64,000 bases of DNA, from positions 41,169,525 through 41,233,524 of the forward strand of contig OZ023273.1 of the NCBI GenBank assembly GCA_964007475.1, given 5' to 3'. The position numbers and the translations under genes were made by a program. The notes under the pieces are model-generated. The model searched no databases and was not told the DNA's origin. It saw only the letters and a list, made by a program, of their open reading frames with translations. Shown in pieces: positions 1 to 12,100 of the stretch (the first letter of the stretch is position 1; each line of letters starts with the position of its first letter). This DNA is from Hybos culiciformis. Its lineage: Eukaryota; Arthropoda; Insecta; Diptera; Hybotidae.

Positions 1-551
1 AAGTAGGTAAACGCACTTTTTTGAATGCGCGACCTTCACTTAAATAATTTAGTAATTCATGAAGTTAGAGCTCCATAAAAAGTAGTCGGCTAAACAAGTT
101 ATCTTCTATCGACCCCAATCATAAAAAAAAAAAATAAAATAAAAAAAAACTAATGATGTCCTTGAATTGAAATCAGAACAATTTTTATATCACAAAAATT
201 ATGACAATGATTTGGAAATATTTTATTTGATCTGTTTGAAATTACCAGATTTCGTATAAAAATGTTTGATAACTATTTTGCTCAACATTTTTATAAAAAA
301 AAGAATTTTAACAAACTGTATGCAATGCTGTTTGTACGCAATAAAATTATCAAAAAAATATGATTTCTGGTTCACCGAAACAGACGAATGTTATGAACAT
401 AGATTTAAATTTTTGGAGTTGTTATTAACACTTTTAATAATAAAAGGCTCAAAATTTTTAAAAGGGATATTATTACAAAGTTAAAGTATACTTTGAAACC
501 AAAATAAAAAACAAAAAAAACATTATTCCAATGATATAAAATAATGTGAAC

Positions 552-805
552 ATCGTCGGTCTCATGCAAAAATCACGGAACTGCAAAAACATAGTTTTGA
601 GAAAATTGGATTTAAATTTCTTTTTTTTAGTACGTTTTGATATTTTCGGGAAAATAGAAATAGTCATTGCGTATATATAATTTATGACAGCTTTCAACTT
701 CTAACTTTGAACATATTAAAATTTTAGTTTTTTATGATTTTTCTACAATATTAGGTCAAAACGGCCAAAATTACAGTTTCGTGATTTATGCACGAGACCG
801 ACGAT
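552..805. repeat. Imperfect inverted repeat, possible MITE termini
   Basis: The arm at 552-583 starts ATCGTCGGTCTC and the arm at 774-805 is its reverse complement with 29 of 32 positions matching by eye. The spacer is about 190 bp and AT-rich. The arms are clearly more GC-rich than their surroundings. This may be the two ends of a small non-autonomous transposon or a hairpin; no clear target duplication was seen. Confidence 0.6.
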
Positions 806-1041
806 ATGTAAATTAAACATGTAATAAAATGAATTTATTAATGCTTTCAAAAATAATTTTTTTATTTACATTTATCTAACCCAATTTTTTTTTTTATAGA
901 GAACAAATACTAGTAAACATTAAAATACAATTATAATAAAGGAAATATTTTGTTTATTTTTAAAAGCTTTATAAAAAAAATATTTTAAAAGCTATAAAGC
1001 TCTCTCGTTATAGCGTTATATTCTAAAAAAAATAAAAGCTT

Positions 1042-1124
1042 GGGGGTCTGATCTAATTTTGTTCAACTTTTTTTATTCGAATTTTTTGTATGGGACTAGT
1101 TCCTCTATTTATACTTCCTTTATG
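1042..1124 (-). repeat. Truncated terminal arm of the CATAAAGG-type inverted-repeat element
   Basis: Read on the minus strand from 1124, this starts CATAAAGGAAGTATAAATA, 19 bases identical to the left end of the element at 17106, and stays similar for about 80 bp, including CCATACAAAAAATTC. The partner arm was not found, so it looks truncated or solo. It lies in the presumed myosin intron. Confidence 0.6.
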
Positions 1125-1310
1125 ATTATACCTAAATAAACATAATGTAATTGTTGTCTAATATTTAAAAACTAGTAAATAAAAAAATATTAAATTAAAA
1201 TTATTTATAGAGGGTTCCCGCTTTTTTTTTTTCAAATCGATTTCCCTGACATTCACTGACATTCAAGACAGATTTTAAAAAATTTCAAGTCACTTTTTAA
1301 AAAAATCCCA

Positions 1311-1405
1311 CAATGTACTGGTATTGCAGTAAATGTAAGTATACCAGTATACTGGTAGTGTAAAAATACTGCAATATTTTTGTACAATGTACTGATGCTG
1401 CAAAA
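1311..1405. repeat. Cluster of short degenerate repeats with a 16-bp palindrome
   Basis: AATGTACTGGTATTGCAGTA (near 1313) recurs as AATGTACTGATGCTGCAAAA (near 1385). Between them lies the perfect palindrome TACCAGTATACTGGTA at about 1332-1347. The function is unknown; it sits about 100 bp beyond a myosin splice donor. Confidence 0.5.
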
Positions 1406-1444
1406 AAAAGACAACGTTTAAAGTAAATGACAGAATAAACTTAC

Positions 1445-2482
1445 TCCTGCCATATTTGATCTATCGGTACTTTCTGACCGTGTTTTTGACAATATTGAAC
1501 TGCATTTATCAGCACCATGTAGAGGTTTTGGTGTCGTTGGTCTTGAATTAGGCCGTGAATTGCTATCATTTTTATTGTTACAGCGATTCGTTGCCGGACA
1601 AGAATTTGATGTACGACGTCTTAAATGATTCGATGCACCTGTGTGTTGTCTGGATTGTTTTTTTGCTTCTTGAATTTGGGTTAAATAATGAACAATCATT
1701 TTATAAGATTCCGTTTTCCCTGCACCGCTTTCACCGTTCAAAATTATGCACTGGTCTTCACTTTGATCTTTTAATGATTGATATGCCAAATTCGCTAATC
1801 CGTATCTAAAAATGATAAGAAATATTAATCAAACGAAAATATTTAAATATTACTGTTATAAAATTTTGCTATAAAATACTTTCTAACTAAAATAAATTGA
1901 TTGATGGTGATCTTAGAAAAATTATAAAAAAAAGACCTTGCTCTTATAGCCGCAACAACTTATTTAAAGTTAAATATATTAAATAAATAAGTTAAAAAAA
2001 TAAGTATTTTTTTAAACACACAAATACACTTGTACACTTCATCGAAAAAAAAAAAACTTACATATGAGGCGGCAGCTGAAAAATTCCTTTGCTACCATAT
2101 GATCTTATAATATCTGATGAATTTAAAATTTGACGATAAGGATTAATTGCTACTAATGAGGTTCCAATATATGTCTAAAAAAAAAAAAAGATTTCGCGAT
2201 AAATTGAGATTTGATTAAATTAAATATTATAGAAAAATTTAAATTCATTATCGAAATGAAAATAAAATCAATAAAAATTAATTCTAAAATTCTCTTTTTT
2301 AAACTGAGATTTTGAGTGTTTCGTTTGTAGCGTTTTAAGATTTTTTTCCATTTCGATTTTTCAGAAAATTTCCTTACATAAATATGATCACGTTTATAAC
2401 GTTGATTTAAATTGCTAATAAAATTATCTTCGGTTAGGTTTTCCAGTAATACGGAATCCCATGTTCCGATTTCTTGTTCCAT
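1445..2482 (-). CDS. Myo95E: Unconventional myosin, Myo95E type, N-terminal motor (5' partial: first three coding exons)
   Basis: Actin-based motor; the sequence shows the start of the head domain. Three exons join in frame on the minus strand: 2482-2378 (35 codons, ATG in the context AACGATGG), 2174-2062 and 1805-1445, with GTAAG-type donors at 2377, 2061 and 1444 and AG acceptors at 2175 and 1806. The joined 193 codons begin MEQEIGTWDSVLLENLTEDN, then give the motor motif TYIGTSLVAINPYR (residues 36-49), then ANLAYQSLKDQSEDQ and the P-loop GESGAGKTES (about residues 90-99), which binds ATP. After YLTQIQE comes a basic, S/N/P/R-rich stretch of about 75 residues ending NMAG, at the place of loop 1 of the motor. 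The last exon ends in phase 0, so the gene continues beyond the left edge; I could not find the next exon in 1-1444. The start and the class (a divergent class I-like insect myosin) fit what I remember of Drosophila Myo95E; membership of the myosin family is certain, the orthologue name is likely. Confidence 0.9.
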
Positions 2483-5400
2483 CGTTTTAAATTTAGATTG
2501 ATGTTAATCTTTGATGTTTTTATATATTTATTATTAATATTATTGGCAATAGTTAAGGAAGACAACATTCCTGAAATTAAAGAAATAAAAAAAAAATAGA
2601 AAAAAACACATACTTATTAAAATTAAAATTATTTTTGTAAAAACTATAAAAATTGTTTTAATTTTTTTTAATTTTCAAACTAACTTTCGGCAAAAAAAAT
2701 GCCGAGAGAAGAACGATTTTTTGAAATCAGAACAGAAAGTGAAAACATAAGCTAAATTATCTTCGTGAAATTTTAAACTTTGTCAGCAGAAACTTCTTAC
2801 AAACAAATAAGTTGAACTAACTTAATTTTTAGGAATTTAGGGTACCATAAATTTCTATATTAAATTCAAAATTTAAATTTTAATTGCAAAACACACCAAA
2901 TATTATTAAAACTAGAGTTTATTAGGTAAGTAATAAAGTATTTTTATTAACAATTTTGTCTACTTTTTTTTTAATTTAGTTATGTTTTTGGGTAGGTCCG
3001 GTGAAAAAAAAAGAGAAAATATTTCGCAAAGCAAATTCAAACTCTAGAACAATAAGCGACTAGCATGTCATAGAATTTGGCCCCAGGAAATTGTTTTGGA
3101 ATTATTATTTTTCCGTCTTAAATTTTATAAAATTAATTTAATTAAAAATGAAAAAATAAACTGGAGTTTCAATTATTAAATAATTTATTGTTCGCTTGTC
3201 GCACCTTAAAGTTTGTTCTCTAGTCGCATTTTAAAGTTTCGGCTCAATACTCGCTAAAAATTCAAATGTAAATTCAACATTAAGTCATTAAGATGATTTT
3301 TTTTCTTTCTTGAATTGAAAATTCTTTAGGGTCGTTCGTTATTTATAAATAAGTATAGTGACTCTATTTGAACTTATCAAATAAAGTTTAGAACGTTCTC
3401 ATTTTCTTACAATTCCAAATTAATGTATTTTCACCGGATTGAAAAAAAAAGGGTAATTTGTATCTACATACGTATATTTCTTTGGCACGCTCTGTAGTCT
3501 AAATGGTTTCAAGTACTTTAAAGTTTGAGTTATATTTATATATTATATAGTTACTAAGGATATTATTTATCTCAGTAAATTTCTATATTTGTTTTATTGA
3601 TCCGAGCAAATTTACATTACTTATCTATATGCTAGTTAAGTACTTTCGGAAAAATTTTACAATTAACAAAAAATCTAAATTGTAAATCGAATTCAGAATT
3701 TATCGATAGTACTGTTTTAAAATAAAATTGATTCGAAGGCCACATATTAGTGTTGATATTTAAAAAAAAAAAAATTTGTGATACTTTATTTGTTTCATAA
3801 TTCATTTTTTTTATATATATATTTTCAATGTCTTGATTGAGGTCAAGAGAAGATGCTGAAAAATCAATTCTCAAACCAAACGCTTTTATAAAATTTTATT
3901 TTTTGTATAGATAAGTATTCAATCAACAAGACATTTTTATTCAAATTTCTTATGAAAAATGAAAAATAAAAATTTCCTCCACTGTTCTAAATAGAATAGA
4001 TTCATTTTCACATAAAAATTTTTCCTCAGAAAAATTGTTGAAAATAATTTATTTTATCGTTCAACAAGTTTTTCACAGTTGAGATGTAATGGGGTACATG
4101 AAAAAAGTCTAGTTTTTATTTTGAAAATATATAATAAAGAATTTTCCTTTTTTTTTTATGTCGTTCTATTTGCTGTTTTCAAGAAAATTATTATCCTTTT
4201 TTAAACTTACTTAGAATAAATTATCTTAAAATTGGGTGAAATAAAAAAGCAACAAGTAGGTAAGTAGATGAAAAAAAAAAAAATTATTATTCTTAAAAAA
4301 TATGCCGTAACATTTACATTTATGTAAATAATATAAGATAAAAAAAAATAATAATATTTATTCCATTTTACTAGGTGTACTTATGTTACTGATATTTTTG
4401 ATTAAGTGCACATTACATATCTAAGATTTTTCTAGAATATTTCCCAAGTCTCAAAACGAGTTACAATAAAAAATCATAGACACAAATAAGACCCCTGCTT
4501 AACATATAAAAAATTGTTTAATGAAAACTTAAAATCTATGTCAGCAATATCTATTTTAAAATCTTCTTACGACATTTTTAAAGCATTGAAATCTATGTTG
4601 ATTGAACATAAAAATTTATTTATGTTATTTAAAATAAAAATAAAAAACTCAATAAAAAGATTTGTTTAAGGAAAGTTAAAAACTCAAAAAAGTATTAATT
4701 TAAAAAAACTAATTTCATGTTTTTCTGAACAAAATGAATTAAAAAACTATAAGAAAAAAAAAAATTTAATAAAAAAATTGCAATGGTCTGTTAAAAAAAT
4801 AAATTTAGGATGGATCATTCTTTTCTGATTTAATTTTCATCAGTATTCATGTACACTTTTTTACTATTAGTTCAACAACTCGATGTATCTAGTGTATGCT
4901 CCACTAATCGCGTTAATATGTCATTTGTCAAAATTTTTCTATTCTTAAAGCTTTTCACTATCTTTTTTTTTCCCAAAATTCAAAAAAAAATTCTTTGATT
5001 ACATTTCCAGGGTTTATTTTCAGTACAAGGTTCAAGCTTGTTGTAGTAAGACAAGAATAGCAAAAAAAAAACAGATTTTCAATTATTTTAAGACTACTTG
5101 AATGTATGTCCATTACAATCCAGTCAAATCCAGTCAAAAATTAATTGGAATTTTCGTTGTAAATAAATGTCTTTACAAAATTTTAATAACTGATTTTTTC
5201 AAGGCTATCTTAATTTAATTTTTCTTTCATTAATTGCAATTCTCGTCTTAAAAAAGATTTGTTTTATTAATATTCAAAACTAAAACTGGTGCGATTAAGG
5301 TCGATGTTTTTGGGCAGTATTCAAGAGTAAACTTTTTTTAGTCTATATTTTTGGTAGTCGACATTATATCTGCTCGACATTTTCAAAAAAAAAAAAAAAT

Positions 5401-6438
5401 AGTCGACATTATTTATGTCCATCGACATTTGAACAACCGTCTATATTTTGGGGAGATCCCTTATATTTAATAAGTACTTATGTTTGAAATTCCAGTATGC
5501 TGCCCTGCCCAAAAAGATACGTCAATTGGAGTTGTTTTAAGAGTATTTTCCTTCAAAGTAATTATAATATGTGTAACTAAATATATATATAATATCTATC
5601 TACATAGTAAAGTGTATTATTACTTTTTTTTTCCCTCCTTTTTTCTATTTATATATTTCATTACATTTTTTTTTTTTAAGAATAATTTAATAAATGAAAG
5701 AAAACCAGGTGATTTCTAGTAAAGTAAAAATGTACCAACAAATATAATTTAATTTTATTTTCATTTGAGTTAAAAAAAAATATGATTTGGTGTTTCTTTT
5801 TAACGTTATAAAAAAAAAATAAAAATTTTCATGCAAATTTGATAAAACTACGCTATGAGAATAAAAATTTAATGTATATATTTTTTTTTGTTGTATATTG
5901 CAACAACAAGAATTATGATAAAGTCAAGAAAATATGAAAATGAACTAAAAAAAAAAAAAAAATAAGAAAGAAAAGGAATTGTATGCCTGAGTTATATGTG
6001 TATACATTTCTTTTTTACATCATGTGTACATAAAAAACAACGTTATAATATACCTTCATAAAATACATATCATAAACATTATGTAAGCCCTCTTTTTATG
6101 CTATGTAAAATTTATAATAAAAAAAAAATAAAAAAAATTATAATAATGATAATAACAATTTGAAATCACTTTAAAAAAAAAAAAAAAAAAAACAAAACGT
6201 GTCTAAGAAAATTAAAATGAAATATGAAAACAAGAGAAAAACTATTGTTTAGAAAAATAACATTGATTTATAAAAATACATTTATTTTGTGTTGCGAATT
6301 TTTTTGATTTCCTCGAGTGAATTCAAATGAATCGCATCCTGGATGAAGATTCTGTAAGAAAAAGTAGTAGGAAACCAATACTGATTCCTACCAGTTTTTA
6401 ATTATGAAATTTTCGGGTTGGTGACGGAATCCCTTATG
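2483..6438. other. Gene-free AT-rich region upstream of the myosin start
   Basis: This should hold the 5' UTR and promoter of the minus-strand myosin, but I could not define a first exon. A perfect TATCGATA (the insect DRE core motif) lies at 3701-3708. At 5349-5436 the word TCGACATT occurs four times around a poly-A tract. The ORF at 5480-5719 is low complexity and probably chance. Otherwise only A/T homopolymers were seen. Confidence 0.5.
3701..3708. promoter_or_regulatory. DRE-like core promoter motif TATCGATA
   Basis: A perfect TATCGATA lies about 1.2 kb upstream of the myosin start codon. In flies this palindrome is bound by DREF near housekeeping promoters. A single 8-bp match in AT-rich DNA is weak evidence. 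Confidence 0.2.
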
Positions 6439-6622
6439 CCAAAATTCTTTATCCAAAATTCTTTATCCAAAATTCTTTTTCCAAAATTCACTATGGAAAA
6501 AAAATTTTTGTGGACAAAATTCACTATGGACAAAATTCACCACGAACAAAATTCACCATGAACAAAATTCGCTAGGGACAAAATTCGCTATGGACAAAAT
6601 TCATTAGGGACAAAATTCTTTA
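6439..6622. repeat. Minisatellite, 14- and 16-bp units around AAAATTC
   Basis: Three units of CCAAAATTCTTTAT type are followed by at least six 16-bp units of the form AAAATTCRCTATGGAC, such as AAAATTCACTATGGAC, AAAATTCACCATGAAC and AAAATTCGCTAGGGAC. The units are diverged by 1-4 bases, so the array is not young. Confidence 0.85.
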
Positions 6623-6690
6623 AAAAAAATATTTTGGTGGAGGCTCTTCAGCCGGACAATTCTTTGTAAGTGATGTCGCAATTATTGAGC

Positions 6691-6998
6691 ATTTAGTGTT
6701 TAATTTGTGAATATTAGTGCCAGAGAAACTTTGATTTTTGAATTCCGAACATGGCTCAAGGGGTATCTCTGGCCGGATTCGAATTTCCGAAAAAGTAATG
6801 ACGCTATTATTTAGTGCTTAATTTGTGCCTATTTGTGCTACAAAAATTAGAATTTGTGCTCCTCAAAATTATGTAAAAACAATTTTTTTAGATTAACCGA
6901 AAATTCCTAAATTTAAACCGAATTTTTTTTCGTCGAATTTTGGAGAAGGGAAAATGCTACCATTTAGTGCTTACTTTGTGCTTTAATTTGTGAATTTT
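6691..6998. repeat. Irregular repeats of ATTTAGTGCTTAATTTGTG
   Basis: The phrase occurs at 6691, 6809 and 6962 with small changes, each time followed by further TTTGTG words. Spacing is irregular (118 and 153 bp). It directly follows the 16-bp minisatellite and may belong to the same mobile element. Confidence 0.6.
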
Positions 6999-7174
6999 GT
7001 CTATAGTTGATTTTAAAAAAAGAATTATTTTCGAAAAAGAAGAATTTTGTCCATTTGAATTTTGGGATGATTAATATCGTCACGATCCCGAAATTTTCTG
7101 ATATTTTTTAATTTTGATTATTTTGAGAAATTTTTCTTTCAACCAAAATTTCGATCCCAGCATAAACGTTGTTT

Positions 7175-7401
7175 CGCTCTAGCCTAGTCTTTATTAATAA
7201 AAGTTATGGTCTTGAGTTCATACAAAAATCCGAAAGAAAAAAGTATTTTAATTTTTTTTCCAAAATTTTCCAATTTTCCAGATAACTTTTCCTTATTCGA
7301 ACTATTAGGAACATTGAAAAAAAATTATCCAAATTGTTCCAGCCATTGTCAAGTAATGCGCTTACCAATGAACAACATTTAATTTTTATTTATACCTATA
7401 G
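7175..7401 (+). repeat. Dispersed repeat, copy A (CGCTCTAGCCTAGTC family)
   Basis: It starts CGCTCTAGCCTAGTCTTTAT and matches 25269-25501 in the same orientation along about 225 bp, including GTTATGGT, a CAAGTAATGCGCTTACC-like segment and a common end TTAATTTTTATTTA. Two collinear diverged copies 18 kb apart indicate an interspersed repeat. Class unknown. Confidence 0.75.
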
Positions 7402-8815
7402 AAAATCATATTATCCTTCAACTCAAAAGAGCTCGAAAAGTTGACTGATAGAATTAAGATTAAGATAAAATTAAAATTAAGCAAGTTTCTTGATTAATTT
7501 TCTTGACTTAACTTGGATTCTTGATTATTAATCTTAATAACTTTATCTGGTCTGTCTTTTCTTGTGCTTTTGAGTCGTAGCATACGTCATTCATCTCTTT
7601 ATCAATTTTTTTTGTTTATAATAAATATCAAACATTAGCTCACAATATTATTTCAAATAAGAATAAATTTTATATCAGTTTAGTTGAAATAATGGTTTTT
7701 TTTTTTCTTCTTTTTGTTTGTTTTCCATAATTTCCCAATCTTAAGGTCATCAAAAAAAAATGCAATGCATCAACATGCATTTTGCTTATTAATAATACTG
7801 AAATTATGTTTTTTTTTTTTTGTTAAATATCTTTGTTCTGTATTCTTCTCAAAGATTTATTTAAAAAAAAAAAGAAGAAAATTTAAATATAGTACGAAAG
7901 CTATTTTCATATGAAAAAAAAAAATTTTCTTTTTTCATTGTTTTTCAAGTGAAAATGTGTAGTCATGTTTAGCACTCATTCACTAAGTGCCCTTTTTAAT
8001 GGAACAAATTTTTTTTTTTTATTATGTTTTTTTTCCATATTTTTGCCTTTGCTGCTTCAAGATATAATTACATTACATTAAATGAATTTCCTTGCTTTCA
8101 AGGCATATTTTAAGATAAGAAAAAAAAAAAAAAAAAAAGAATTAAAAATTAAGGATAATATTTTTGTTTATATAATTTTTTTTTTGCTTTCTCATTTATT
8201 GCTTCTTTATGGCCTTGTGAAGCACATGAGCGTATTGCTGTTGATGATTAAATGGTAAAAAAAAAGAATATTTGTACCTACCTACCTACCTATAAAGGGT
8301 AGAGATTTATATTCGTCTTGATTTTATTATTTAATAATAAAAAATAAAATAAACTGAATAAAAGTTCAGGGAATCAAAAAATGAAAAACTTAAAAAAAGT
8401 TCAATTTTTAAGTTGTTTAAAAATAAATTAAGTATATACCTTACATAAGCACTTATGTTTTTATGTTATATATTTTAATGAAAAGGTTTTAGTATAAGGA
8501 GCAGAAATTAGCCTTTGGCGGATATTTCTTTTTCTGTTTAAATTTTTATATTTTTCAGTTTTTGTCAGTTCAGTAAGCTTCATTAATCTGAATTTGGTTT
8601 TAATTTTTTTTAATGGTTCTAATTTTTAATGGAAACAATTCAATTATAATTCCGATTATGGAGGTTAATAATTGATAGTACATAGGTACTCTTAAAGTAG
8701 AATGTAATATGGACTCAGGAGTGGCAAAGCAAGACTCTTTTCCGTGCTCATTTTATTATACTTATTTGTGATTGATTAAAATAAGTTTTAACAAAATGAG
8801 AACGGTAGTTATTTA
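7402..8815. other. AT-rich intergenic stretch
   Basis: No gene or structured repeat was seen apart from poly-A/T tracts and a short run of CCTA units at about 8278-8292. The ORF at 7714-7914 is low complexity. Confidence 0.4.
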
Positions 8816-9135
8816 ATACCCGAACACAAAACTCCGCAAATCCCACTGACCAACCACCAGTCCGCCGCCTCTCCCCATTTTGTTCTAGGATATCCCCTTA
8901 ATTCTTTTTAAAAAAAAATAGGACCACTCGGGCAAAAAAAAAATTTCCCATACCTACAAAAATGTATGAAAACTTTGGGAGGCCATATCTCCGAAACGGG
9001 GACTTTTCGCCAAGAACTGTTTTTCGTTTTGAGGGTTTGGGCATCGGCTCTACCGTCCCTCTAAGTTTCAGCCGATTCTGAGTGCTTCACGTAAACTACA
9101 GTATGGTCGCCAAGAAGACTGACAAACGCTACTAT
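8816..9135. repeat. GC-richer island, probable repeat fragment
   Basis: This stretch holds words unusual for the window, such as CCACCAGTCCGCCGCCTC, GGAGGCCATATCTCCGAAAC and GGGCATCGGCTCTACCGTCC. All three frames on either strand are interrupted early, so it does not look like a functional exon. A fragment of a mobile element is the likeliest reading. Confidence 0.4.
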
Positions 9136-12100
9136 TATATTGTGTCGATAAATAAGATCCTGTGAAGGTCAGGTCAGCAGCACATAAATTCGAATGTTTA
9201 TTTTTGTTTTCAATTGAAATTACACTTTTCCATTTCCCTTCCCATTATTATATCAAGCACTCTGCCGATAATGGGCTTTTTTACCTTGTAATTTATTATT
9301 CAATTGTTTACCCTATTACAGCTGTCACACAATTAAAAAAAAAACGAAAATTGAATTTTCCAACCGAAAATTCATGGAAGAAAAACTTTTTTTCTTTGAT
9401 TTAACTCAAATTCAAAATATTATTTCTTTTTTGTTTAAAAAAAAGGTAATTTTTTATTTCCTGAAATTTTATTTACAATTTTTGTTTGCTCCACTTGAAT
9501 TTTATTTATCTATTGAAAAAAAAAAAAAAAACTATACAAATAAATAATTAATTAGCATCTTTAGCCGAGGGCTAAATATTTATGAAAAAAAAAAAAAGAA
9601 AATCTTATGATTAATTTTTTTTTTTTTGTATGAATTTTCATCTTTTTTTACAATTTTTACATTTTTTTTATTTACCCGTTTAAGAAAAGAAAAATTCTTT
9701 ATAGATTTTTTCAATTAAAATTTTGCATTTTGGTTTTTTTTATTTTTATTTGTATTAAAATAATTTATTTTAAATAATTTGAATTAAATAATTTTTGAAT
9801 TTTTTTTAAGGCATAAAAACTTTTCTTTTTTTTTTCTTTAAAATTTTTTTTTTTTTTTTTCTTATTTTTGATTTAAAATTTCCGTGTGTGAAAATGTGAG
9901 AAAATATAATGGTATATAATTACAAAAACAACCAGCAGTAAATCAATTCAAATATAAATTTTGAAAGATAAAAAAAATAAAAATAAAAGTTTAGGAGTGT
10001 AGATTTTTTTATATTTGGGGAGGATAAAAATGTGGATATTGAAATGTCTGAATCATAGAATAAATTACAAATAGAATAATTGAAATATTTTGATAATTTC
10101 TTGGTGGCAATTTTTTGAGCCCGTTCCCAAACTGAGACTATTTTAATTCGTGAAATATTCCTTTTCTGCTAAAGAAAATTCCTTTTTTTCAGAAATTGAA
10201 ATATGCTTGACATTTAATCTGTATCATCTGCAACGTCTGCTTAGATTTTAAATTTTTTGTTTTTTTTTTTTAAAAATGAGGTGCACTTAAAAGTACACCC
10301 TATAAACTGAGATTGTTATGGAAAATTTCAAATTTCCCTTTGCAGATTTTTAAAAAATAAAATATCATTTCGGAACGATTTTTACGTCAAAAAATCTTAA
10401 TTTGTAAAATAATTGTAAAATAACAGCTGTAAAATCGTGTCTAGAAATTCTTGAAATTAAAATAATTTTTCAGTTTCTAAAATAGTTTCAGTTTGGCTCT
10501 AAGGAATTGGAAGATAGTTTTTTTTATTATATCGAACCAAAGAATTTAGAACAGGCGAGTCAGACCACAACTAAAAAGCCGCTATTTATGTCACCTTTTA
10601 TAATTTATTTGATCCTGATTTTCGAACAGCCACTAGCTTTTTTTTCTTTCTTTTGTACGGAAAAAACCAGAAAACCGCCACAACGAAAAAAGCCGATGTG
10701 TGTCAGCCTTATAAGAAATTACAACATCGTACAAATATGAAACTCTATAAACTAAAACCATTTATACGAAAACTCAACTCTGTTTTAACCCGATCGTGGA
10801 AACATAGTATATATCTCATTATTCTCATAGCAATATCTCAAAAAATTTTCCATATTTTGAAGATACAGATATTCTACAATGTTAACTACATCTAATAATT
10901 AATTTATAAAATTTTTCAGCTTTTGTTTACAATAAACAGTATTTGTACGGTAAGCTTTGAAATTTAGTACTACGAATTTATTTATCATTGGATTGAGTTC
11001 TGCCACAGAAACTAGAATGCATGAACTTTCAGCGCCACGCCGTTTAGTAACAAATATTGCTAAATATTGCCGTTTTTTGTAGGTTTCTGAAAGTAAACTA
11101 AATTATTTGTATTGGTAATTGGTTTAAAAACGCAAATTAATTTCTTTATTTTCTTTTTAAAAACTTTTTAAGAAAAAAATTATTTTCTTTATATTTAATT
11201 GCGACGCGCCGGATAAAATTCAGCGCTGATAAAACGACTATAAACAAAATAAAATTGACAGCTAAATCTATTACTGCACAATTTTTTTTTGCCCCCCTAT
11301 TAAATTGCAGTACTCGAGGTTTGTTAGTTTGACGGTTTGACGCACGGATTTGCGAAAGTGTTTTTTTTTTGTTATAAAAATAAAATTTTCGGTGAAAGTT
11401 TCATAAAATTGTATTAAAAATTAATTAAATTCTAATTGAAATTGAAATTGATTAGCAATATTAAATTTTTAATAATTTTCTTTGAATTATTGCCGGGAAA
11501 ATTATATTGGTACATTGTGCGTACGACATTCGGTTTCTTCTGCTAAACACCACAAGATACAAGAAAGAAAAAAAAATTCGGCCATTGCGAAAATAATTTT
11601 TTTTTTTTTTTTAATTTTAAAAACAATATTTTAACTAAAACAAATAACTAGTTAAGAAAATTTTAGAATTTTAAATAAGATTTTTTTTTTATTTTATTTT
11701 TCAATATTTTTTTTTACGTTTTGATAAAAATACCAAGTGAGAACAAAAAATATAAAATTTCTTTAGTTTATAGAACTGTCAATGGAAATCTGTTTTTGAC
11801 GTCTTGTACTTTCTTCACACTGAATAGGAACTGATAGAAAATTTATTTTTTTGACGACGAATTTAAATAAATAAAAGTTACAAAAACAAAGTGTAATAAA
11901 TAAAATAACAAATTTTTTTTTTATTGCAATGCGTAAAGAATGTTCTAAAATCTAAAATATTAAATAATTCAAAATTACAAAAATATAATTTTTCAATAAA
12001 AAATGCCTAACTAGGCACTTTAAATAAAAAAAAAAAAAAAAAAAAACAAAAAAAAACTTATTTTCAACCTGTCAATCGAATTCTGTTGAATATAGTAATA

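Larger units (their letters stand above)
1..1444 (-). other. Myosin intron (probable) with repeats
   Basis: This stretch lies downstream of the third myosin exon and shows no further motor motif (no switch I sequence such as NDNSSRFG on the minus strand), so it is read as intron. It holds an imperfect inverted repeat (552-583 against 774-805), a truncated repeat arm at 1042-1124 and a cluster of TACTGG-containing repeats at 1311-1405. Small ORFs at 266-484 and 473-697 are AT-rich and show no recognisable protein. Confidence 0.5.

Noticed and set aside
1555..1809. Plus-strand 84-codon ORF
   Set aside because: It is the antisense shadow of the third myosin exon.
2997..3438. Possible transposon ends CCGGTGAAAA and TTTTCACCGG
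   Set aside because: Only about 11 bases pair, with no extension of the arms and no clear target duplication.
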